Source: CAYMDS01 sp964576705 (GTDB lineage Bacteria; Patescibacteriota; Microgenomatia; Levybacterales; UBA12049). Taken from it: 11,316 nucleotides of DNA. Both the position numbers and the translations under genes were made by a program. Below are positions 1 through 5,477 of the stretch, piece by piece (position 1 is the first letter of the stretch; every line of letters starts with the position of its first letter). Location: contig CAZNVI010000036.1 in the NCBI GenBank assembly GCA_964576705.1, positions 1 to 11,316 of the forward strand. Direction: 5' to 3'. The notes under the pieces were generated by a model. It was not told where the DNA came from. It searched no databases and worked only from the letters and a program-made list of their open reading frames with translations.

Positions 1-73
1 TTTTTTTCTAGCTAACTACGCTAACCCGATGGCTCCATTAGACAGCTAGATAACCAGAGAAACAATTAACTAG

Positions 74-93
74 ACTGCTTCTTGACAAGCAGT
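74..93. repeat. Short inverted repeat overlapping the dnaA promoter and DnaA box
   Basis: A perfect 7-bp stem, ACTGCTT (74-80) with AAGCAGT (87-93), encloses a 6-nt loop, CTTGAC. The right arm ends on the first base of the DnaA box, and the loop carries most of the candidate -35 hexamer. It could be an operator-like element or chance. There is no T-run after it, so it is not a terminator for rightward transcription. Confidence 0.45.
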
Positions 94-111
94 TATCCAC
101 ATTAGTACACT
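82..111 (+). promoter_or_regulatory. Candidate dnaA promoter
   Basis: A consensus -35 hexamer TTGACA (82-87) is followed after 18 bp by TACACT (106-111), a 4/6 match to the -10 consensus. Transcription would start near 118 and give a leader of about 35 nt before the dnaA ATG at 153. A perfect DnaA box sits inside the spacer, the classic position for DnaA autorepression. No Shine-Dalgarno motif precedes the ATG. Confidence 0.5.
93..101 (+). promoter_or_regulatory. DnaA box (perfect consensus)
   Basis: TTATCCACA matches the bacterial DnaA-box consensus TTATNCACA exactly. It lies 52 bp upstream of dnaA, between the candidate -35 and -10 hexamers. It is the strongest plus-strand DnaA site in the window and probably serves autoregulation, origin function or both. 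Nine bases downstream, CTGCTACTT (110-118) resembles a short DnaA-trio-like run. Confidence 0.8.
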
Positions 112-152
112 GCTACTTATCATCGATTTATATAAGCCCAACAACGTTTTCT

Positions 153-1508
153 ATGACCGATAATCCACAACAAATATGGAACAATGTACTCAAGGAAATT
201 AAAAATGAAATTTCTACCGGAAGCTTCGCATCATGGTTTAAGCAGACTTCGTTAATTTCGATAGACACTACGCTGGCAACAATCGGCGCTCCGTCTGTAA
301 TGATAATAAGCATCTTACAAAAGCGCTATGAGGAGATAATAAAAACCCATCTCAAAAACATAACCGGCATGAATCCAGAGCTTCTTTTCGTAGTTAAAAC
401 AGCTACTGTCGCAAGTTCGGAAGAAAGTGAAAATAAAAGCGGGCCTCTTTTCGTCGAAACGCCGGTAAATAGGCCTTTTACAATAGGCCATTTACCTCGC
501 GTTAGACCGGAATTCACGTTTCAAAATTTTGCCGTATCGTCAAGTAATCAGCTAGCTTTCGTTTCTTCGCAAACAGTTGCATCGCATCCGGGCATGTCAT
601 ATAACCCTTATTTCATTTATGGACCGGTGGGCGTGGGCAAAACTCACCTTATGCATGCTATTGCTAACTTCGTCTACCAAAAAGAGCCTGATAAAAAAAT
701 CATCTATATCACCAGCGAAGAATTCACAAATGAGGTAGTTGAAGCTATAAAAACTAACGAGACAGGTAAAATGAAAAGAAAATTCCGCCAGGCATTTCTT
801 CTTCTAATAGACGATATACAATTCATAGCCGGTAAAGAACGCGTGCAAGAGGAGTTGTTTCATACTTTCAATATTCTAATTGACCAAGGATCCCAGATAG
901 TGCTTTCATCAGACAGACCTCCCCATGAAATCAAGAAGCTTGAAAAAAGGCTTTCGTCAAGATTCTCTGGCGGCTTGACAGTAGACATTGAATCGCCTGA
1001 TTTTGAACTTAAAACCGCAATTCTTCTTATAAAAGCGCAGAAGTTCGGCGTTGATTTACCTATGGACGTAGCTAAATTATTAGCGGAAAACGTTATGGAC
1101 ACAAGAACGCTTGAAGGCCTCTTGCTTCAGGTAATTACAAAAAGCAAAACCCAAAACATACCTATCTCTATAGACCTTGCTGAGAAAGTGCTTGGAAAAT
1201 CTCAAGAAGAATCAAGGGGACACATGCACGCAGAAGACGTTCTTAGGGTAGTTTGTGATTTTTACAGGATTAAACCGACTCTCTTGAGAGGTCCGAAAAG
1301 AGACGCTAGCTTAGTAAAAGCCAGACAGGTTACGATGTATCTGCTTTATGAAAAACTAAAACTCACTTATGTTGAGGTGGGTAATTTCCTAGGCGGACGT
1401 GATCATACGACCATCATGCATGGTGTGGATAAAGTTAAAAAAATGGTGGATAACAAGAGTATGATAACGGAAGAAATACTGGGGATATCGCGGGTATTAA
1501 ATGGGTAA
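153..1508 (+). CDS. dnaA: Chromosomal replication initiator protein DnaA
   Basis: Initiator ATPase that binds DnaA boxes, oligomerises and melts the origin; cytoplasmic. The 451 residues show the full four-domain plan. Domain I, about 1-80, has the typical W..VL..I pattern and FASWF motif. A short variable linker runs to about 115. The domain III AAA+ core has Walker A GPVGVGKT (157-164), Walker B with D220 and D221 in LLIDDIQF, and a likely arginine finger R270 in SSRF. Domain IV, about 355-451, carries the DNA-binding signature GGRDHTT (414-420) after ARQVTMYL. Length is normal for the family. The ATG at 153 fits the expected N-terminus; there is no Shine-Dalgarno motif. A promoter with an embedded DnaA box lies just upstream, so autoregulation is likely. 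dnaN follows after 237 bp on the same strand. Confidence 0.98.
   Translation: MTDNPQQIWNNVLKEIKNEISTGSFASWFKQTSLISIDTTLATIGAPSVMIISILQKRYEEIIKTHLKNITGMNPELLFVVKTATVASSEESENKSGPLFVETPVNRPFTIGHLPRVRPEFTFQNFAVSSSNQLAFVSSQTVASHPGMSYNPYFIYGPVGVGKTHLMHAIANFVYQKEPDKKIIYITSEEFTNEVVEAIKTNETGKMKRKFRQAFLLLIDDIQFIAGKERVQEELFHTFNILIDQGSQIVLSSDRPPHEIKKLEKRLSSRFSGGLTVDIESPDFELKTAILLIKAQKFGVDLPMDVAKLLAENVMDTRTLEGLLLQVITKSKTQNIPISIDLAEKVLGKSQEESRGHMHAEDVLRVVCDFYRIKPTLLRGPKRDASLVKARQVTMYLLYEKLKLTYVEVGNFLGGRDHTTIMHGVDKVKKMVDNKSMITEEILGISRVLNG
1424..1432 (-). promoter_or_regulatory. DnaA box inside the 3' end of dnaA
   Basis: TGTGGATAA is the exact reverse complement of TTATCCACA. It lies in codons for the conserved domain IV segment (HGVDKV), so the match could be partly a coding accident. 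A second box in the same orientation follows 12 bp later, which makes a functional extension of the origin into the dnaA 3' end worth considering. Confidence 0.45.
1445..1453 (-). promoter_or_regulatory. Near-consensus DnaA box, 3' end of dnaA
   Basis: GGTGGATAA is the reverse complement of TTATCCACC, one mismatch (last base) from the consensus. It is 21 bp, two helical turns, start to start from the perfect box at 1424-1432, so the two would lie on the same face of the DNA. It is inside coding sequence. Confidence 0.35.
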
Positions 1509-1545
1509 AACTCAGGTATATACAAACGAATGGGTTTTCCCCAAA

Positions 1546-1554
1546 GTATCCACA
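1546..1554 (+). promoter_or_regulatory. Near-consensus DnaA box in dnaA-dnaN gap
   Basis: GTATCCACA differs from TTATCCACA only at the first base. It lies 37 bp after the dnaA stop codon, midway between two TTTTCCCC direct repeats, and has the same orientation as the upstream box at 93-101. Confidence 0.6.
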
Positions 1555-1664
1555 AAGAAATCCCCTTGTTTTCCCCTAACTCTCAAGCGTGTTTAAAATA
1601 ATAGTTATAATCATAAAAACGTTAACATTCCAGCTCTTGTTTGCGAATTACAGGTCATTCTTTC

Positions 1665-1693
1665 TTGATTTTTTCCACTTTTCCATATACACT
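1665..1693 (+). promoter_or_regulatory. Candidate dnaN promoter with overlapping DnaA-like boxes
   Basis: TTGATT (1665-1670) and TACACT (1688-1693) are separated by 17 bp and could drive dnaN, whose ATG is 52 bp downstream of the -10. The -10 hexamer is identical to the one proposed for dnaA. The spacer is filled by two degenerate DnaA boxes. Each hexamer is only a 4/6 match, so this is a moderate candidate supported mainly by its likeness to the dnaA promoter. Confidence 0.4.
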
Positions 1694-1706
1694 ACTACAA
1701 CTACAA
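1692..1706. other. DnaA-trio-like trinucleotide run
   Basis: The plus strand reads CTA CTA CAA CTA CAA in register, starting 4 bp after the second degenerate DnaA box. On the complementary strand this is 3'-GAT GAT GTT GAT GTT-5'. The published DnaA-trio is a repeat of 3'-(G/A)AT-5' beside DnaA boxes, where DnaA extends onto single-stranded DNA to open the duplex. Orientation (boxes left, run right, AT-rich DNA beyond) matches that plan. Three of five triplets fit strictly, and there is no obvious GC-rich spacer. Confidence 0.5.
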
Positions 1707-1745
1707 ATATACTAATTGATAGAAACAAAACTCGACTAAAAATTG

Positions 1746-2867
1746 ATGAAAGTACATATAACTACAGAAAACCTCCAGCAGAAACTTAGTTTCGTAAGCC
1801 ATGCAGTATCAAATAAAAGTCAGCTGCCTGTATTGTCAAATATACTCATAGAAACAACGGATGGGAAAATAATCTTAAAAGGAACAGATCTTGAAATCGG
1901 AATAGAGGCATCCTGCCAAGCTCAAATAGTCGATCCCGGAGGGGTTACGATACCTGTTAGGCAATTTACAGAATTAATTAATTCATTACCCGCTGAAACA
2001 ATCACACTCGAAACCGATGAAAACAGCCTCGTAGTTACTAGTAAAAAAACGAGATCCACATTTCAGACTATCGGTAAAGATGAATTTCCAAAGTTATATG
2101 ACGATAAAGGAGCTTTGGTCGCGAAGTTACAAGCAGAGCATCTGAAGGGCGATATTACTTCATTAACTTTTGCAGCAAGTTTAGATAATACAAAACCAGC
2201 TTTATCCGGAATTCTTTTAAAGCAAGAAAAAGAAGGATTTTTACTCGTGGCAACAGACGGATACAGGCTTTCTTTAAAGAGACATCAAGCAGCAACGATC
2301 ACAAGCGGTGAGTACTTAAATAATGATATAGCGATGATTATACCTTCCCGTATCTTTAGAGAGTTGAATTCAATAAAAGAAGGTTCCGCTGAAATACTCA
2401 TGTATATAGCCAAGTCTAATAATCAGATAATATTTGAGGTCGGAGAAACTTTAATCATCGGGCGCTTAATTGAAGCGACATATCCGAATTACGAAAAGAT
2501 AATACCATTAGATTTTTCAGCATCAGTTGAGTTTGATCGAGATGAAATGTTAAAGGCAGTTAAAATTTGCTCTATATTCGCCAGGGATAGTGCTAATATC
2601 ATTAAATTTTCCATCGAGAAAGAAAAAATAGTAGTCTCATCTCAAACCGCTTCAGTTGGCGAAAACACTGTGTCAATAGAGGCTAGGTTAACAGGTGAGG
2701 CGAATGAAATAGCTTTTAATGCCAAGTATCTTTTGGATGCGCTATCTAACATAAGCGCAGAGAGGATGAATTTCTCGATGACCGGACCTTTAAACCCCGG
2801 GGTTTTTAAAATAGCAAATAATGAGTCATATCTACATTTGATAATGCCTATTAGAGTTCAGGCGTAA
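1746..2867 (+). CDS. dnaN: DNA polymerase III sliding clamp, beta subunit
   Basis: Ring-shaped homodimer that tethers the replicative polymerase to DNA and recruits repair factors. The 373-residue length is normal for bacterial clamps with three similar domains. Landmarks are the N-terminal LPVLSNILIE region (27-36), ATDGYRLS (169-176, cf. ATDGHRL in E. coli), RLIEATYPNY (240-249) and the C-terminal MPIRV (367-371), which lines the partner-binding pocket. The start chosen is ATG at 1746; an in-frame TTG directly before it (1743) is less likely. No Shine-Dalgarno motif is seen. A candidate promoter lies at 1665-1693. The last 17 bp overlap the 3' end of the opposing gene, and no terminator separates them. 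Confidence 0.97.
   Translation: MKVHITTENLQQKLSFVSHAVSNKSQLPVLSNILIETTDGKIILKGTDLEIGIEASCQAQIVDPGGVTIPVRQFTELINSLPAETITLETDENSLVVTSKKTRSTFQTIGKDEFPKLYDDKGALVAKLQAEHLKGDITSLTFAASLDNTKPALSGILLKQEKEGFLLVATDGYRLSLKRHQAATITSGEYLNNDIAMIIPSRIFRELNSIKEGSAEILMYIAKSNNQIIFEVGETLIIGRLIEATYPNYEKIIPLDFSASVEFDRDEMLKAVKICSIFARDSANIIKFSIEKEKIVVSSQTASVGENTVSIEARLTGEANEIAFNAKYLLDALSNISAERMNFSMTGPLNPGVFKIANNESYLHLIMPIRVQA
2792..2805. repeat. Perfect 14-bp GC-centred palindrome in the dnaN 3' end; possible terminator for the leftward block
   Basis: AAACCCCGGGGTTT is a perfect palindrome inside otherwise AT-rich dnaN codons. As RNA it could fold with a 5-bp stem and CCGG loop, followed by short U-runs in either direction. 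It lies about 45 bp beyond the stop of the leftward gene ending at 2851, so it could end that transcript from within dnaN. The stem is short and the U-runs are brief, so terminator function is weakly supported. Confidence 0.3.
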
Positions 2868-3612
2868 TCTTCCAACTTATTCCATAATCTAAAAGATCAA
2901 TATTATAACTTTTAATAGTTGCCTCTATTTCGCTTTTCATTAATCTTACCTCTTGGTCGACAGCTAATTGTGTGCCTTTGTTTGGATAAAGTAGGCCGAT
3001 GAAGGATTTCTTTTCTGGGTGGAAATAAACAAAATAATTTTCTTTTTTTAAAGGAAATCTATCCCACCAGGGGTATCGATCATAAAAGCTTTTTAGAGCT
3101 TCTGCTGTCTCAATATCCGATTCCACTTGATTTCTGAGAGCATCTTGGTTATTTACCTTATCTGAAGAGATTATTTTAAATTGCCAAACCTGTTTACCGT
3201 TAGGAAATATTAACGTTGCTTCATATGTATTACCAGGAATAAAAGATTCTTTTGGCGAAAACACGATAGTGGTGTCATCTGAAGACCAGTTAATATCTCC
3301 TGAAACTTTAGGTTTAAGCGATAGCGAAGTTCCACCTTGTTCAAATACTGGATTAGTGAATCTTGCACTTATTGATGCATAAAGACCGACATTAGTTGAT
3401 TGGTGGGCTGGGGAGACTGATTGAATGGAATTGTGAAGAAGGAATTTAGTTGGAACTATTATGGTTTGTCTTGGCTTTTCGATGTTATTAGGCATAAAAA
3501 TAAAAAAAATAGAGACAGTAAATGAAACAATAAGAACAAAAAGGACAAATCCGAGCAATATTCTTTGGTCAATCTCTTTAGTAATTTTTTTAGTATCAAA
3601 AATAGAGCGCAT
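2851..3612 (-). CDS. Membrane-anchored Ig-like (Big_5-type) protein, unknown function
   Basis: Predicted extracytoplasmic protein of 253 residues. A basic N-tail with KK and R is followed by one membrane helix (about 19-40). An Ig-like domain (about 63-147) has the SVSPAHQSTNVGLYASISARFTN-like opening and the W..D.TT..F.P....PG.TY pattern of bacterial Ig domains such as Big_5. The C-terminal domain (about 175-250) has alternating beta-like stretches and a helix and is not recognised. The ATG at 3612, 7 bp after the upstream stop, is preferred over an in-frame ATG at 3660, which would overlap the upstream gene by about 40 bp and add residues that merely shadow it. It is probably the last gene of the leftward block. 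It could be an adhesin or an assembly or scaffold protein of the secretion apparatus; context favours the latter, without proof. Confidence 0.8.
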   Translation of the reverse strand: MRSIFDTKKITKEIDQRILLGFVLFVLIVSFTVSIFFIFMPNNIEKPRQTIIVPTKFLLHNSIQSVSPAHQSTNVGLYASISARFTNPVFEQGGTSLSLKPKVSGDINWSSDDTTIVFSPKESFIPGNTYEATLIFPNGKQVWQFKIISSDKVNNQDALRNQVESDIETAEALKSFYDRYPWWDRFPLKKENYFVYFHPEKKSFIGLLYPNKGTQLAVDQEVRLMKSEIEATIKSYNIDLLDYGISWKITPEL

Positions 3613-3619
3613 ATAGTTA

Positions 3620-4906
3620 TTATATAGGGCCGCCAAATCCGACAAGCGGTCTGTTGCCATAATCAGGGTTCAAGACTTCCCATTCTGCAACATTCCAGGT
3701 ATTTGATTTATTATAATTATTTGACTCAAGTGTGGTAATCGTTCCATTTCCATGAGAGTCAATGTTAATTGTATGGATGAGGCCTGTGTGATTGCCTTGG
3801 TGTTGTAAGAAAACTTTTTCTACAAAAAAAGCATAACCCGGTCTTATTTTAGACAAAGCTCCTTTTTTATCGGTGCGATAGTCTACGAAATGATAGCCTG
3901 GGGTATTTGCCATGAATATATGCATATCGCGAACATCAGCCTGTGTGAGATCCATGCCTGTAAGCCCTGCTAGGTTATAAGAATCCAACACAATAAACGT
4001 ACACCAGTACCAATATAAAGCAAATGGGTCAGATAGTCCCTGACCTGTCCGCTTGTATGCTGTATAAGAAGGACAATCAGCCGGAGTGCCATTTGATATA
4101 GATGTCATCATTCTGTTATACCAAGTGGCCTGACCCCTCTCAAGGCTATTGCTAATTGTTTGTGCCCATGTCAGAACGGGTCCACAAGGTCCTTCGACTG
4201 GTTGACTTTCTGAGTCACCATCAGGACATAAAGGTGCTACCCCGATAGGATTACCGACTTTAGTGATAACACAATTGCTTTTGCCTGGATTTGGTGAATC
4301 AGTGGGATTAGGGCCTGAGCCAGAACTGTTAATTGCTTCCTGAATAATTCTTGCCAATTCGTTATAGCCTGTGGGGCTGGGGTGTGTACCGTCTGACCCG
4401 AACCATTCGGGGTGCTGGGATGCTAAAGTGCTCCAGTCAGCGATTTTTATGTCGGGATTAGATGAGGCAGCGCTTCTGATTAAATTATTTGCTTGATCAT
4501 CCCAGCTTACATCTCCTCTGTAAATTGTCATAAGCACAATTTTTTTATCAGGCACTGCCGCTAAGAGGCTATCGATATTTGCTTGCGATACGCCATTTAC
4601 TTGTGAGTCTCCTTGATTAGTTCCCAAAGCAAACACAACAATGTTTTTAATCAGACCTGTGTTTTTGAGGTTGTTTAGAATTGTCAGTCCCGTTGACCAT
4701 GGCCGTCCAATCTCAGAGTCAATTTGGATATCGGTAAAAGCCTGTTTTAGTTTAGTACCCGCACCTGCGTCTGTAGTTAGCGAGTCTCCTATAATGGTAA
4801 CAGAAGTGGCAGCGCTTGGCGGTGTTAACGTTGCGGTTTGGCCAAGTAACTTGGGCGGGAAAAAACATATAGTTAAAAAAGCAATAATAAATGCAATTTT
4901 TTTCAT
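3620..4906 (-). CDS. Exported SGNH/GDSL hydrolase fused to a CHAP-type peptidase
   Basis: Predicted secreted two-enzyme wall hydrolase, 428 residues. A signal peptide (MKK, then a hydrophobic stretch to about 16, likely cut near 22) leads to an SGNH esterase domain (about 35-192): IGDSL with nucleophile S42, GTN at 95-97, and DGTH with D172 and H175. A Gly/Pro/Ser/Asn linker (about 194-210) precedes a Cys-containing segment and a CHAP-like domain (about 290-428). There C302 in YWCTF, a PGYAFF turn (356-361), H373 in GNHTGLIH and LESNN (393-397) match the Cys-His-polar order of CHAP amidase/endopeptidases. Known SGNH wall enzymes move or remove acetyl groups; CHAP enzymes cut stem peptides or the amide bond. 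Joint action on peptidoglycan is inferred. It starts 1 nt after the previous gene's stop, so it is co-transcribed and likely coupled. Exact substrates are unknown. Confidence 0.88.
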   Translation of the reverse strand: MKKIAFIIAFLTICFFPPKLLGQTATLTPPSAATSVTIIGDSLTTDAGAGTKLKQAFTDIQIDSEIGRPWSTGLTILNNLKNTGLIKNIVVFALGTNQGDSQVNGVSQANIDSLLAAVPDKKIVLMTIYRGDVSWDDQANNLIRSAASSNPDIKIADWSTLASQHPEWFGSDGTHPSPTGYNELARIIQEAINSSGSGPNPTDSPNPGKSNCVITKVGNPIGVAPLCPDGDSESQPVEGPCGPVLTWAQTISNSLERGQATWYNRMMTSISNGTPADCPSYTAYKRTGQGLSDPFALYWYWCTFIVLDSYNLAGLTGMDLTQADVRDMHIFMANTPGYHFVDYRTDKKGALSKIRPGYAFFVEKVFLQHQGNHTGLIHTINIDSHGNGTITTLESNNYNKSNTWNVAEWEVLNPDYGNRPLVGFGGPI

Positions 4907-4907
4907 A

Positions 4908-5477
4908 TTAACAGCCTGACGCTAAAGGACTAAAGATGATGTCAAGATTGCGAAGTTGAGATGCCACATCACTATTTAAATAATAAACCACCGGCAATTC
5001 ACAAGCTCCTTGTTCTGTAAATCCTTGTGACAGTAACCAGCTTTTCGCATCCAACTTCCCTTTTCCGATGTCAATTGTTCTAATTTCAACCATGAAAATA
5101 TCAGGGCTACTAATATATTCTACCCGAAAAGTTGGAGCAGTTCTTAATACAGAAGGCTTGTTATTAATATTTCTAATTATGCGTTGCTTTGTGGTCTCGT
5201 CCTGTGTACTTAAAGGGGTTCTGTTTTTTAATCTATCCAGCATTTTTTTAGACGATTGGCTGTGGTAGAGTATGGGCGGGTTTGTTTGAGGCTTTTTAGT
5301 TATTGGAGTTATGTGAATTGCTGTCGGGCCAGGAGTAGTTATAGGAGCGGATGGATCCTTTGGGGTTCTTGGGTTTATGACAGCTGCTAGAAAATAATTA
5401 GTTGCCAACAAAACAAGCGGTATTATAACTATCAACAATGCCTTTCTTTTTTTAACAGTATTTATTAAGTTAATCAT
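4908..5477 (-). CDS. Single-pass membrane protein with small extracytoplasmic domain, unknown function
   Basis: A 189-residue protein with a short basic N-tail (VKKRK), one membrane helix (about 13-33), a Pro/Thr-rich extracellular linker (about 35-70) and a C-terminal alpha/beta-like domain (about 95-189). The domain has an F.VEY......F.VEI pattern, a helix around AKSWLLSQGF, and two cysteines, C159 and the final residue C189, that could form a disulfide outside the cell. The ATG overlaps the preceding stop codon by 4 bp (ATGA), a sign of translational coupling, and the next gene begins 1 nt after its stop. I do not recognise a named family. Its place between two wall-hydrolase genes suggests an accessory part of the secretion apparatus. 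Its C-terminal pattern loosely resembles that of the Ig-like protein at 2851-3612. Confidence 0.85.
   Translation of the reverse strand: MINLINTVKKRKALLIVIIPLVLLATNYFLAAVINPRTPKDPSAPITTPGPTAIHITPITKKPQTNPPILYHSQSSKKMLDRLKNRTPLSTQDETTKQRIIRNINNKPSVLRTAPTFRVEYISSPDIFMVEIRTIDIGKGKLDAKSWLLSQGFTEQGACELPVVYYLNSDVASQLRNLDIIFSPLASGC

Larger units (their letters stand above)
1509..1745. other. Candidate oriC: AT-rich dnaA-dnaN intergenic region
   Basis: This 237-bp gap is the largest non-coding stretch in the window and is strongly AT-rich from about 1580. It holds GTATCCACA (1546-1554, 8/9 DnaA-box match) flanked by two copies of TTTTCCCC (1535-1542 and 1569-1576). It also holds overlapping degenerate boxes TTTTCCACT (1671-1679) and TTTTCCATA (1679-1687), each 7/9, then a CTA/CAA trinucleotide run and further AT-rich sequence up to the dnaN start. 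In Bacillus subtilis the DNA is unwound in this same dnaA-dnaN gap, from DnaA boxes next to a DnaA-trio. Using this gap as the origin here is inference; no origin assay or strand-skew calculation was made. Confidence 0.65.

Noticed and set aside
1..7. T-run at the window edge as a terminator tail
   Set aside because: Any stem would lie outside the window, so it cannot be judged.
1589..1789. A 66-codon plus-strand open frame between dnaA and dnaN
   Set aside because: It runs through AT-rich origin-like DNA and into dnaN in another frame, its product is low-complexity, and no family resemblance is seen.
3613..3660. Longer N-terminus for the Ig-like protein (ATG at 3660)
   Set aside because: It would overlap the upstream coding region by about 40 bp and place 16 extra residues before the basic, membrane-proximal start; the ATG at 3612 gives a normal anchor protein.
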